Notes under the pieces: model-generated
What the model was told of the DNA's origin: nothing
The model's database searches: none
What the model saw: only the letters and a program-made list of their open reading frames with translations
Assembly: GCF_050948175.1 (NCBI RefSeq)
Contig: NC_135201.1
Coordinates: forward strand, 9,486,001 to 9,550,000
Source: Xylocopa sonorina
Lineage: Eukaryota > Arthropoda > Insecta > Hymenoptera > Apidae
DNA length: 64,000 nucleotides
Reading direction: 5' to 3'
Shown here: in pieces, positions 13,501-25,810 of the stretch
How positions within the stretch are numbered: the stretch's first letter is position 1
Layout: each line of letters begins with the position of its first letter
Made by a program: the position numbers and the translations under genes

Positions 13501-16500
13501 GATCCCGCGAACAGGGGAACGGAGGCGCGCGCCCCCTGTTCTGCGTGCGTAGAACGATAGAACGAGGGATACAATGACGCGGCACGACAATACCCGATCG
13601 GAAAGATTCTACGAACGGGACGAGGAAGCGGAGAGAATCAACAACGATTATTCGACGAAATAGCTGAACGAAACGAGCGGACGGATTTCATCCGCACAAT
13701 CCGCTAATAACGTACGCCTAATCGCTGGTGACGAACTCGACTCGTTCCTCTTCCTGGGCGTATTTGTAAATTTCAAACACGATATCGTTATTTACCGTAC
13801 AGGGAACATCGTGCAAGTATGTATCACTCTGTATTAGAATTAACTGCGTAATGTACGATCGTTATACGAGCGATAAATACGGGCGACGCTGCGAGCCTTT
13901 TCGAAAAGGACGAATCGTTTCTGTAATTGATATTCAAGGCTTTAAATCAGCCGGTTAAACAGATTACCAGACGATAACGTTTAAATGCAATCCCTCCGTG
14001 TGTTTCTCTTGCGCGACGCGGAGATTTTATTTCAGAATCATGTTGAATCACGCGAATAACATTCTTGTTTTGTGGCCCAGATAACGAGCTGTGAACGCTA
14101 CACCGGAGAAGAAAGGGGTCGGTTCGAAAGAGGGAGAGGGGCCGGAGCGATGGAGGGGGATGTTCCGGGGGCCACGGAGCGAGGGGGACGGTGTACAGGA
14201 TTGAAAGAGGCCGGTGGCGCAACGAACGAACAGAGGAAAGAGGACTCGAGATGTATGACGCGCGCGCGCGCGCGCGCGGTCAAACGATGACGAAAGGGAC
14301 CGTGTTTCGTGACGGTGCACGAACGGTCTTTTCCTTGTCGAAAAAAGAATCAAACGAATGGCCTGGTAAAATTCTTCGACCGCGCGAAGGTAAGTAATAA
14401 AAAAGAAAACGAAAAGGTTCCGAATACGGTGTAACTATGATCGTGATTCGTCGATCGTATGCTTGTTTCCTCGCGTTACATTTTATATCAGAAATCTATT
14501 CGTGACTGGAATGACTCATAACTAAACGGGTATTGTAAAGTTCGCTTGAATCGTAGCCCCGTTGCACATACTGCGGATGGAAAAAGTAGCGAGTGGCAAG
14601 GAGTAACATGGAGGGTGTTCGCTTAACCTTGCCCGGAACCGAAATCGGAAAGCAAGCTGGGGCGAAGCTGGTCGTGGTATTTCTTTTTGTCCTTTATAGT
14701 CCAGAAGAAGAAACTAGAAACGACGCTGGTCGACACACGTCGAGCGAGCGTTATCTACCAATGCTCGGTTACTCAAATATTCTAAGAAAGTAGGACACGA
14801 CAGTGATGGCAACGGAGTGTGCCGAGCTCCGAGGAAGCGGGGGTTACGTCGGAGTTTATAAAGAGTCATTACGTTTCCCGTGAAAGGTGGCTTTAATTTC
14901 AGTGGCATTCCAATCGCATTCACGTTCCTATATTCCTGGCCACGCGCTATTAGTGTTCACTCGCGGGAAGCAACAATCCAGTCGAAACGTTTAATCGTTT
15001 CGAGGTTTCGGTTTAGCGATCCGGCCGATCAACGGTTATGATATCGCGATAAACACGGAATTTCTACCAAGAATTCATCGAGCGATCTTTTACAGAAAAC
15101 TGACATCGACCCGAAGTGGTGTTGCACAACGAGCGAATGCAGAAAACAAAAAAAAAGAAAACGAAGAAAGGAGAAACCGAAGAATGGAAAGCAGTCGAGA
15201 GTTCGTACGTTTCAAAGGACAAAGGTCAACGGATATTCATAGAGAAGAGGCAACGGGGACGCTCTGGGTGATGCCAAGTTATCAATTTTCGTCGGAAGAA
15301 TGAAAAATAGGAATCAGTCGGCTGAAAAGGTTTCACGAAGAACCGGCACGCTCGGTCCCGGCGACCGAATCGATATTCTCTCGCGGGACGGTCTAGCGGC
15401 GCTTCGTTCCAACCGAAAAAAAGAAAAAAAACCCGAGGCACCGAGGCCGTTGTTTCAGCTATCAAGTTAAATTGTACAATAACCGTACGAAAATCATCAA
15501 CGGTGGAAAACGTTATTACCGTACTGGCTATATTGGGCATCCTTCGAAGATCCATTAAACATGCTTTGCAACATCTCGAGCAAATGTTGATTTTACAAAC
15601 TTCTTCGGATGAACGTTTACACAGCTGATAATCGCCCGAGGCTTATCGCTGTACAACGATTTTCTCTTTTTGCCGTCCAACATATTTCTCGTTTTTTGCC
15701 ATATGTTTGCACTTTCGCGTTTCCCTGCGTCCCCGTCCCCCTTCTTACTTCTCAAACCCTGCCCACCCCCTCCGCGTCCCGGTCCCGCCGCCAACCCTTT
15801 CGGTTCCGCCACGACGCGTCGAGGGGAATCGCGCAACTCGCAAATGCGTTTCATCCTTATCCCATGTGTACGTCGATTCGTATTATCGTCGACGGTCTCT
15901 TAAACCGGTTTTACTTATTACGCGAGCGTCCGCTTATCTCGCGTAGATCTCTTATTACCAGTCACGGTAAGCGAGCGTTTCTCCCGTTCCCGCGATCTGT
16001 TCCCCTCGCGTTCCTTCGTTCTAATTTTTTTCAACCCGTACAGCTGCTCCGTGTTCAATATTCCACGCGGAAATAGAACTTGGTAATATGGAAGTTAAGA
16101 CTGCTTTGATTTTCATAAAAGAGAGGAGTCCTCTGGGCCGATGGACGGTTTCGACACGACCCAGCGGACTCGTTACGGAAATCGGTAATGCACGGAAACC
16201 CTCCTCTTTGTCCGACGCTGACGCGTGTAAATGTTCCAGGTCTAAATGGTCGAATTCTGCGCGACTGATCGGGCGTGGAAAGTGGAGAAGAAACATGGGG
16301 AGGCAAAGGAAACCATTTGCCACGTGACCTTTTGACCGCAGGGAATTCTTCGGATAAACGGGCTTTTCGCCGTACAGCCAAGAAGGGAGCAACAAGTGTG
16401 AATCTTGTCTACCCTGTGGATCGGACGGTTCTTAGCTTTCCTCTCTGCTTTTCTACACCTTTCCCCCTTTTGCTCCTTCTCTTTCCCCTCCCCGCAACAC

Positions 16501-17326
16501 TTATCTATCCGTGTCCGCTCTACCATTATGCGCGCGCCCATGCGCACACTCTCAACGATGCACGCGTTGCACCTTTGATGACCTATTCTTCGCCACAAAT
16601 CTCAACACCGGACGAATATGGTACAAAGTGTCGTCCACCATTCGCGAACACCATTTCTCATACCCCCGTCCGTGCGGGATAAAAACATTGAAAGTGCATC
16701 GCGTCGCAAAAAGTCCGCCCCGTACGCGCACAATGAGATCTGATTCTATACGTTTGACGGACGTGTACGCGGAACGTTTGTCGGAAGTTTCCTATATAGT
16801 TGAACGGTGATTCGTTGCACGTAAGGAATTCTCAAACGTTACAGTACAAGCATAGAACGCGATATGATACGTACTCTGAAATGCTTATTCACCGCTACGG
16901 AATGAATAATGGACTGCTAGCGAAATACGTCGAGACATAAATATTGTATCTGGAACACTATATATTACCTGTATCGAATACGTTATCTAGATCGTTCTCT
17001 GTTCTCCGTTCTGCTAGTTCCTATCCGATCGAGATCGCAGCCATGGGAATGTGCATACACGGACCCGATCCGGGCATTTCTGTGTACCTTCCCCGCGCGA
17101 TACAAAGGCTCGTCTCTTTTCAACCGATCGGGATAACCGGGTAATTGCATGTTCTTCAAATTATCAACGCCTGTTTGAGCCACGGGCCACGCGAACGCTC
17201 CATTCCCCGGGGTAGCAGTGATTGTTGCATAATTGCTCCGATCTCAGAACTTCGATTTCTTGTAGCTAGTACAACGTGCTTATCCTGCTCTAAAGAGAGA
17301 GAGAGAGAGAGAGAGACGGGGAGAGG

Positions 17327-17376
<50 letters not shown>

Positions 17377-18634
17377 CGAGGAGGTTGGGCGGCGCGCAAG
17401 GAAACGTAATCATTTGCAATCCCGCGTAGAACCGCTTTGAAACTCTACGAAGGAATTTATTAAAGTTTGACTAAGTCGCTTTACAAAGTTTCATCGGTGC
17501 ACCGAGGCACCCAAGTACCAAGGGAGGTGTAGCGGCGGCGGGTGGAGAAGGAGAATCGCTGGGCGCCAGCAGAGGGGAGCCACGAACAAGGAAACGGAGG
17601 GGAATCCTCTTGAAGGAGCGGGACGAGTCGTTGAAGGAGGCGAAGGTGGAGGTTCGAGATGCGAGAGGGGCGGTTGAAATGGACGAGGAAGGGCTGATGT
17701 GGCGGTGGTGGTGGTGGTGGTGGTGCTGGCACTGGTGGTGGCGGCGGTGTCGACGGTGGAGGAGGTGGTGGTAGCGGCGGCGGCAGGGAAGGAGGCACCG
17801 GCGAACGAAACGACGATGAGAAGTGAACGAGGTGAAGCGCGGCAGAGGGATGAGTGGAACGATGGAACGAACAGTTGGAGGACAGAGAGAGGCGGTGGGT
17901 GGTCGTCTTAGGTGGGGAGTATGGAGGGGCTGCAGAGGAAGGGGCAAAGTTACTTTCCCGGAGAAATAAAAGTTAATGGAGTTCCCTATCCCCCCGTCCC
18001 CCTCCCTATCCTACCGCCTTTTTCTCTTCTCTTCCATCTCCTCGCCGTCGTACAACTTTCACGAAAGTTATTATATCTTAATTTACTATTGAACATTATC
18101 TGAAATTTCTCCAACGTTTCCGTTTTAATGCGCTGGAGAACACCAACGAAGAACACGCGTAGCTTAGCCGTGCTGCTCTCAAGATATTAAAGAACGCCAA
18201 TGCCATCGTTGCTTACAAAATAAAACGGCTCTCCTGTCCAACAATAAGAGGACTTGTTCGTCCACTCCGGTGGACGGTAAACGCGTACACCGTACAGCTC
18301 ACTCGTACGACTCGCCCGTACGGAAACGGACGCTTTAGTGGTACATCGATTACCAACGTCTTAACGAACCCTTACATATCCAGGACAGGCTTCTATATAA
18401 CAACGAAACTTTGACTGCTAATTAAGCAAACATTGTATCCCCGTTCGACGAGCATTCGTTGGGCAATGTGGTCCGTGTCAACGACCTCGCGCAGTCACTA
18501 ACGTATTCTCGATATATCTCGTTCGCGATAGAAACGAAGGGATTGACTTATTTTATTGGACCGTATTACAAGCTGGTTTCTTCCATAACGCCAACACCGA
18601 TACTTCCCCTCGCCCCCTGTACCACCTGCCCTCC

Positions 18635-18665
<31 letters not shown>

Positions 18666-21600
18666 CACCCGTTCCCTATCTCTTTCCAATTCTATCCCAT
18701 TCTTGTTCCCGTTCCCGCTTCTGCACCTATTCCCCGTTCCTATTTCCGTCCTCTTTCCCTTTCTTTCCCGGCATTTCGTCTTCCAGACCACCCCTCCCCG
18801 CGCTTTGATTTACGACCATAAGTTGTAATATTTGCGCCACTATTGTATGGTAATACGTACAGCAAAAAATATGTTAATGGTTGCCATAAAGAAGATATAC
18901 AGCAGATGCATGTATGTATGTATCCCATTTCGCGGCATGTACTTGGCGGACATAGAAACTGCACTCCCGACTTCTCGTCTTTTTCATTTTCTTCCGAATG
19001 GGAGACCCCACTCCCATCCTTCGCTCTGCCACTCTCATTCTCTACCTTTCTTGTGCTTTCTCTTCGCCCCGCCGCCCTCGCGTACCCCTCTTCCTCGGCG
19101 TCCCTGTTTCTCGCTCGCTTTCTCGATCCTCCGCGTCTTTCAAATCGAGCAACGCGGCGTTTTTCGATCCGACGATAGAACGTCCGTACGGACATCGCTG
19201 AAAGGCCATGTTTATCCTTCGATCATCGACCGATCGACAATTTTACAAGCAGTAATATCGCCGTCCTAGTCCAGGCGGGAATTGCAACGTTCGTCCCGTT
19301 TCAAAGAACGGGGCCAAGTTTCCTCTCGGACTTCTTCCTCGACTTCTCTCTAATCCAATCGTAGGTAGCGATAGCCAATCGTCGATGGTGATTCTCGCCC
19401 TCGACGATCGTCTCGTTCTTTCATCCTGGCGCAAAGGTTTCGTAACCATCTCCCCGTTGCTGCTGCTGCTGCTGCTGCTGTTGGTGCTACTGCGTTTCTC
19501 TCTTCCATAACTCGAACAATTCCAATAGTCGTTAATCTGTCGGAAACTTTCGGAAAACTTGCCGTTATTGCAGGTACAGGGGCGGGTCCATGCGAGTAGG
19601 ATAAGCGCAGAAGTGGAAGGTGAAGGAGAATAGTGGAGAGAAGTTGGTACGAGGTACGAAATGAGAGAGGAGAGGAGAGGAGAGAGGAGAAAGATCGGTG
19701 AGTAGGCGAAGAAGAACCGTATTTGATGGAAGGTGGAAAGGTTCGAGGGGGAGTGGGAGGCGGGGGGAGGCTGGTGGTAGAGGAGGACGGAAGGAGTTCG
19801 CAGGGCAGATTCCACGCGGAGATGCGACTCTAGAAGAGTCGAGGGAGAATGGGGGATGGGAACCGGTGTGCCGAGGTAAGTTAAATAAACTTGTTTAGTT
19901 TCGCGGAAACTTCTGCCCGGCCATTGTATTCGACTGCCTCGCTGCCGAGTTTGCTCCGAAACTTTCGAATACGAACGAACTCGGTTCTCCGTTACGCTTT
20001 ATTCGCTTGCTTTACCAAGTCTCTCTACCTACGGTTAGTTACTCTTGCGTTCCTCGCCCGGTCTGTTTCTTTCACCGCGTCAATCATTTCCGCGATCCCG
20101 GTTACGCGTGGTCACGGGTGTCCCGCGTCGTTCCGTTCCTCGTTGGGTCCCGCGCTTCTGGCGACGTATCCTCGTTCTCTTCGACACTGCTCTCGACGTA
20201 CGCCCCTCTTCTCTTTCCTCCTTCTTTTCCCCGCGTATCAATGCGTTCCTTCGCAAAGGAGAGACGGTTCAAACTCTTTGGGTGTACGATCGAGACTCGA
20301 GAATTGATACGCTACCAGTCGGTGGAGATCGCGCGACAATTCTGCGCGACCCGTCCTTTATCACTGTCCCTCCTCGTCGGGGTAGAGCGCGGGACGTGTG
20401 GAGTCTACGCGGAAAAACGAATCGGATCGGAAACAAAATCGGGCAAAGTGCCCCGAGTCGCTGGTATGGCAGCAGACCGAATGGCTTATTGATTTAACGA
20501 GAGAGAGAAAGAGGCGAAAGAGAAACAGGAGGAAAGCAAGCACGGGGAAGCACGGGGAAGCACGGCTCGGCTCGGCTCTCTGCTCGAGGTGGCCTGGGGG
20601 TGGGTCGCGAGGCGGCTGCCTGTGGGGTTGGGTGGCTAGGCTGAGACTAGGGAGAGGGTACGGGTAGGAGATGGGTAACGCGGAATAGGCTAGGCGAAAG
20701 GTGGGGAAGAGGAAGGTTCGCGGGTTCGCTGGCTCGCGAGCTCTGGAAACGGTGGAAAGAGTAGGGTGAAGCAGCCCGTAAGGTAGGGTAAGATAGGGTC
20801 GGGGGCCGGAGAATAAGGGATATGGTTGCTGGTGCTCGCGCGCCGCGGTGCCAAGGGGCCAAAGGGAACGACCAGAACGAAGGAGCAGCACCGATACCCT
20901 TGAAAGAATCCGTAACTGGACGAAACGCGATCAACCCGCGCCCTTCGAGCTCGTATTCTTTCAAATCGTACCACTGCTGCGCGATTGCCACGTTCCTCTT
21001 CCTTCCCGAATACTTCCAGCTCCTTTATAATCGCATACGTAATAGATATGTACCCTGTATGTAGATGCGGCTACGAACGAACGGCAGCTTTGCATTCTTC
21101 GATTTCTACAATCTTCATTTTCTCTCCTTAATCGTCCCGCGGATCCTTTCTCCTCTTCGTCCTCGATACCTTTCCCCTCGAGCGATGTTTCCAATTTTCC
21201 GCTCGTCCACCTTTCCTTCGCTTTCAAGCCTTTTCAGTCTCCGTCCGTGTGACTCGCTTAAATGAGATAAGAGAAAGGTTCGAGGGTTAAAAGAAAGGCG
21301 AAAGGAGGTAGATCAAGCTGGGGGAGGGTAAAAGTGGAATAAAACGATCAAGGAATTCGAGTAATAGTCGGGTTGACGGAAATCTGTCACGGTAAAGTGA
21401 CAATCCCGGGGAAAGACAACGACGGGCAAAAAAAAGGGGCAGGCGAGGGTATCCGTCCCGCGTTTCTCGATCGATCCTCTGGGTTTAGTGGTTTTCGCTG
21501 TTTTATTCACCGAGGGATCCGTGGCAGATCCGTAGCAGGATATCGTAACAGCGGCCGTTTCATCCAACTACGTTCGAGTAGTACGGTGCCGAATGGTCAT

Positions 21601-23668
21601 TGGCCGATCAACAAGTGGCTCATGATTTTGTCAGTGGCTCTGCGACCAACTAGCCCGCTGGCCGGCCCGTTGTCCGACCGTCCGGCTGGCCGACTGTCTG
21701 CGTCCGGTTACCCGATGCGGTCTACCGCTAAAACACTCGCGGTAATCCCCGTCCCACCGGCTCGTCCTCCATTATACCCCTTCCTTTCATCCTCTGTTAG
21801 CGAAAATCTGGATCCGTTTAATGTAGGAAAATAATCAAGCGGCGGTTTGTCAACGGGCAGCCGTTCTTTGTCCTTGGCTTAAACGCGGGACGATGGATCT
21901 TCTAAACGAGCGTGGTTTATCCTTGCGTTGTTGCCTGCGACCAATAACGATCGCGTTCACGTTCGTGTTTGATCACGCGACACACTTTCTCCACGAAACG
22001 ACTTTGTCTACGAGCGAAAGAGAAAGCAAATGTAATCCGCTGGCAGGAATAACTTCTTTTTCCACAAAGAGCTTCGTACGTTAGTTTACATAATTTCGTA
22101 CGGTTTTTTTTTTAAATACCTCTATTCGTATGGTTGCATCATCCGGCTTGGGTTCTGGCTGAAAGTCGGCCGGTGGAGGAGGGCGGCGCGATGCCGAAAC
22201 ATGGACGATAGAACGAGAAAAGGGATAAAGATTGTTGGCCGCGGGAAAGAAGACAAGACAAACGTGTTTTGTTTTCATCGAGCGGTAAGCGCTTAACCAA
22301 ACACGTCGCGATAAGCGAATTCAATTACCGACGTTCGTTAGAACGAATTTACTTTGCGCGTTCGCGATCACGAGGATTTCAATTTTTGCCTCGACGCGAT
22401 AGGTGTATGTAAACGCGGCGGAAATGCAGCCCCGTGCTCCTCTGCACCGGTGGTGGTTCTCTCATAGGCGTGCACACAGACGTGCACTTTTTTATGCCGT
22501 TTCAATCTACGTTTATTCATTCTTTTATGGATAGCAGCTCCACAGTGGTACCGGGTACGCCTTTCATTTTGTTTCAACCACGGGGAGGACGACCAAATGA
22601 AAAGCTGAAACGGTCAAAGAAAGTATATACACCCTGCGCGGAAATAAAGGTAGCGCAACGCGGCTCGGCGAGAAGATCTATGCGAGCTTCGAACCCCGTG
22701 TTCCCACCGTCTCTGGCCACGGGGCCGAGAGGAGCGAATAAGAAAATGCAACTCGATAACTCGGAGGAGACACGGGGAACAACGAGCGTAAAACGAAGCG
22801 TGGAAAGCAGATTGATTGTAAAAACACGTGAATTGGCTACGGTGAAGAAAAACTAGCAAACAAACAAGTAGTAGAATACCGTGATTTATCAGCGACGATG
22901 CTCGAGGAGAGGGAAGGGCTTAGGTCATCCTGTAATCCCGAATTATTCGCCGCACCGTTGATTCGTTTCGACTTTGCCCCCTTTGACAATTTTCGAACCG
23001 CAGCCGGACCGTAAAGACGCTACCTCTCATTCGACAATCCAGAATCGTTCGAGAACCTGGTCGAATAGAAATGCAACGCATTGAAAACGGGGAACGAGAA
23101 AAGGAACACAAACGAGCCATAGAATGCAACGATGTTTGGACCAGACCATTAAACTCCCAATCATTCTATGATCTCGAGTTACTCGTCCAATTGCTGATTT
23201 CGCCGTTTCGACCTACTCTTCTGTTGACTTGGTTCGTCCGATGGTTCTAAACGCCGGCAGACCGTTAACTCGATACCTCTTATCGGACAGTCCGAAATTG
23301 TTCGAGGACCTGGTCGAATAGAAACATAACGAATAGAGAACGAGAAATAAAAGAGAGAGAGAGAGAGAAAGAGAGAAAGAAGGAACAAACGACAGAAGTA
23401 ACGAGCGATTACGAATACCTTCTGAAACAGGTTGATATACCAGACGGTGTGTATAAAAGTGTACACTGAGCGGAGAAAAATATTAACAGCACGATGTTCC
23501 GTTTGTGCTTGTCGGAAATATTAGACGGATTATCAATGCTGCGTTGGTCGTTAATTGTTTAAGCGAAAAACAGGTATCCGGTTGAAAGAAACTGACCTTG
23601 TAAGAGAACTGGTCGAACATTCTGCAGACGTCGACATCGTTGCCAAGAATCGTGTAACCGGCATCCAT
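5141..23668 (-). CDS. TOX-family HMG-box transcription factor (TOX3/TOX4-like), 10 exons
   Basis: Nuclear DNA-binding protein of the TOX high-mobility-group family. Exons (minus strand, in order): 23597-23668, 10180-10269, 8163-8324, 7932-8047, 7288-7621, 7082-7194, 6557-6692, 6055-6444, 5626-5724, 5141-5500; they sum to 1872 bp, 623 aa. Exon 3 begins with the family's N-terminal motif TFHTPSFGDEDFDIP. A basic KKKKKRDPNEPQKP stretch precedes one HMG box (about residues 285-365; PVSAYALFFRDTQ, SKIVASMWDAL) that is nearly invariant in the family. Much of the rest is polyglutamine encoded by CAG runs. The C-terminus has a Cys/His-rich segment (CIRHGCPNP, EYCSNECVVSHCRDVF), as in TOX4. The start is ATG at 23668, giving MDAGYTILG. 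Likely a developmental or chromatin regulator. Family assignment is firm; the vertebrate paralogue is not resolved. The exon 9 donor (GTCGGC) is the weakest splice call. Confidence 0.92.
8626..8653. repeat. 28-bp inverted repeat with TGAC-containing arms
   Basis: Two 13-base arms beginning TATCGGTA and ending TACCGATA flank a 2-base centre; one base pair is mismatched. It lies in TOX intron 2, about 300 bp from exon 3. The arms contain a CRE-like half site (TGAC). Confidence 0.7.
9180..9860 (+). repeat. Pyrimidine-rich low-complexity block in TOX intron 2
   Basis: The plus strand is mainly C and T with CTCT, CCCCC and CCTCCT runs for almost 700 bp. Long open frames exist here only because stop codons are rare in C-rich DNA, and they would encode proline-rich nonsense. 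Such strand-asymmetric sequence can form triplexes or R-loops when the minus strand is transcribed. Confidence 0.7.
11731..11870. repeat. Degenerate TAGG/CAGG tetranucleotide array
   Basis: About 140 bp of GGTA, GGCA, GGTT and GACA units in strict 4-bp phase. The units vary by one base, so this is an old or slowly slipping microsatellite. It lies in TOX intron 1. Confidence 0.85.
14259..14278. repeat. (CG)10 dinucleotide run
   Basis: Ten uninterrupted CG steps. This alternating purine-pyrimidine sequence is a classical Z-DNA former. Uninterrupted CpG survival suggests the site is not heavily methylated in the germ line. Confidence 0.9.
17295..17371. repeat. GA microsatellite, interrupted
   Basis: Roughly 77 bp of GA repeats with a few G-rich interruptions in the first half and a clean (GA)n second half. 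It lies in TOX intron 1. Confidence 0.9.
17699..17793. repeat. GGT/GGC trinucleotide-rich block
   Basis: Imperfect GGT, GGC and GGA triplets over about 95 bp, G-rich on the plus strand. The many GG steps make G-quadruplex formation possible. Open frames through it are repeat artefacts. Confidence 0.75.
18636..18665. repeat. CT microsatellite
   Basis: An almost perfect CT run of about 30 bp inside a pyrimidine-rich part of TOX intron 1. Confidence 0.85.
22960..23350. repeat. Diverged tandem duplication, two copies about 250 bp apart
   Basis: Copy one is at about 22965-23105 and copy two at about 23215-23350. They share the block CTGGTCGAATAGAAA (near 23060 and 23310) and align on both sides, by eye at around two thirds identity. 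On the minus strand the same frame stays open in both copies (shared residues SIRPG.RTI.DC..RG). They lie 250-640 bp inside intron 1 from TOX exon 1. I see no splice pair that would make them exons. Confidence 0.6.
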
Positions 23669-25696
23669 GCTGTCCCGACGTTTCTTCTCGCTGCCTAGAA
23701 CGAGGTTTCCGTCAGTGAGATATCGTCCATCGCGACGTTTACAGGGGAAAAAGAAAATGCCGCTGGCGTGCCAGTACCGAACAAACTGATCGCGATCGCA
23801 CCGACTATGCCGTCGCTCATGGTCCCGCGGCTTCCGCCGTGGTCACCTTACTGCTCTCGCTACCCCGTTCACCTGCTTCCCCTTTGCTTCTTACCCTCGC
23901 CCCGTGCACGTATCACCAGCGCGTTACAACGGGACCCGTCGATCTTTTTTTTCTATTTACTCGATCTCCTTTTCACGAATCGGCTAACCAGTCGAGGCGA
24001 GCCGTCTTCGTCGTTTGGCTATTACCGAATCACTCGATCCGCGTACCGAATCGAAAGTAATCGATACGATCGATCGATTATACGCGTACCCGTCTACGTG
24101 TTATGCGCATGCGCGCACGTGCGTACGATCCCACGTTGATCGTGATTCCAATTCTGTGTAATCGAATAATCTAGTCGAATCACGCTTCGACCATCGGTTA
24201 TTACTATCGTTCCACACTTGGCTAGATTCTTTTTCGAAGAAACCTGTAGTCTCGTTAATCTCTGAATCCTTCGGATAACAATATCGCGCTAGATCGTTTA
24301 ACTTCAAGGTAATCCTTCATTGGGATAATCGTGATGCTATTATCGAGAGAGATACTGGTTCTTAATGAAACATCTTGGATCTTCTCTCTAGTTTTCGTCT
24401 CCCCTGGTACCTTCCGTCCTATTCACCTCTCTTACGCTCGCTCGAGGCCCCGTGTCATTTCTCTACGATAGGTATCACGCGTGGACGGCACACGAGTCGC
24501 GTGACACGCGCTGATAACGTGCGACGCGCGTTCGGACACCGTGTATCTCGTTACGGTACTTTTCGATGTTCGCCGCTTTCGCGTTTACGTCACCATCGAA
24601 CGTCTACCGTTCGTTCTGGCGAGCTCAGTTAACCAGGTACGCGCGGCGTGTTCCATCGAGAATCGAGATCGCGAGTGTCGGCTACCCGCTACCGGCTGCG
24701 AAGTGCCGGAGCACGTGGACGAGCACCGCCGTTCAGCGTTTATGGACCAGCGTTGGTTCACTCTCGAATCTGTTTCCTTTTAACCACCTAACACCGACCG
24801 CGATCACCGACTGCGCACCGGTACCAGCTACGGCAACGTCGACGCTGAGAGCGAAAGCAACGAGGACGACCGTGACGTCGGTGGTGGAGCCGCCGTCGCC
24901 GCCGCCGCCGCCGCCAACGACGGACATACTGTCAGTGGTGGTGGATGTAATACTAGCTAGGTGGGGGTGGAGATGAAGCGGTAGTGGAGGTAACGGTGAC
25001 ACTGGTAGTGGTAACAGTTTAGATTCTCTCTCTCCCTTGCTCTCCCTCTCGCTCTCACCCTCCGTCTCTCTCTGTCCCCTTTTCCTTGCCTTTCATCATC
25101 CCACTCTACCGTTCTCCTCTATGTTTATTCATCTATTTACCGGAGGGTTTCTCGAATAGTGCTTGAAAGCCCTGCAATATACAAAATTCAATTGGACGAA
25201 AAAGGAGGCTATTAGATAATGGCGAAATTAATTCCGCATGCAAATGCATCGTTCGGTCAATATTGTCACGTGTGGAAGTTCGTGTCTATTTAGCCGATGC
25301 AAGCCGAGCGATGACTGGTACCCACTGTACGGGACGTAACGTAATCGATGCGTACTTACGCGGTCTTAATTGATAAATAAATCCCAGATGCGATGCGGGA
25401 ATGTTCGCGTATCGGATGGTATCTTCTCCTTTTCTTTTATCGCCCCAGTAATCTGCTGTTTGAAATTCCAGGGGCGTTAATGCGGGACAATAGAAGCGGA
25501 GAAGCAGTTACGTAGAGGCGGCATCCGATGTGCGGATTTGGTTATCGTTATGGTCGGTTAGTGTGATGCCCCGACGAGTGCACTGAAAGATCGGTCAGGG
25601 TCGAAAACTAGAAATTACGGGTTGAACGTAAACGGTCACGTGGATCGCACGTGGGTTTCATTCATGAAAGTCGCCTGTAGGTCTCGGAGGTGGCGT

Positions 25697-25810
25697 CAGC
25701 TGTGGTAACGGTAGTGGTAAGTAGCGGTCGGTGGTGGTAGGTAGTGGAGTAAGGTAGTGGTAGGTAATGGTAAGCAGTAGTAGATATAGTGGTAGTGATT
25801 TCGGAACGGT
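25697..25810. repeat. GTAGTGGTA-type minisatellite-like tract
   Basis: About 110 bp of irregular GGTAGT, GGTAAT and AGTAGT units on the plus strand without a fixed period. It probably arose by slippage of a trinucleotide/hexanucleotide motif. Confidence 0.6.

Larger units (their letters stand above)
10270..23596 (-). other. Intron 1 of the TOX-family gene (13.3 kb), no other gene seen
   Basis: The intron runs from the donor after exon 1 (GTCAGT on the minus strand) to the TTTCAG before exon 2. It is CpG-rich and filled with microsatellites and purine- or pyrimidine-rich blocks. Open frames inside it are low-complexity and none resembles a protein family. Long first introns often carry enhancers, but I cannot point to one. 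Confidence 0.7.

Noticed and set aside
17156..17947. Minus-strand ORFs with poly-Leu-Ser and poly-Pro/His
   Set aside because: These are products of the GA microsatellite and the GGT block.
18740..19195. Arg/Glu-rich minus-strand ORF of 151 codons
   Set aside because: Low-complexity intronic sequence with no conserved motif.
22670..22700. TTCGAACC motif suggesting a tRNA T-loop
   Set aside because: No acceptor stem, anticodon arm or A box could be placed around it on either strand.
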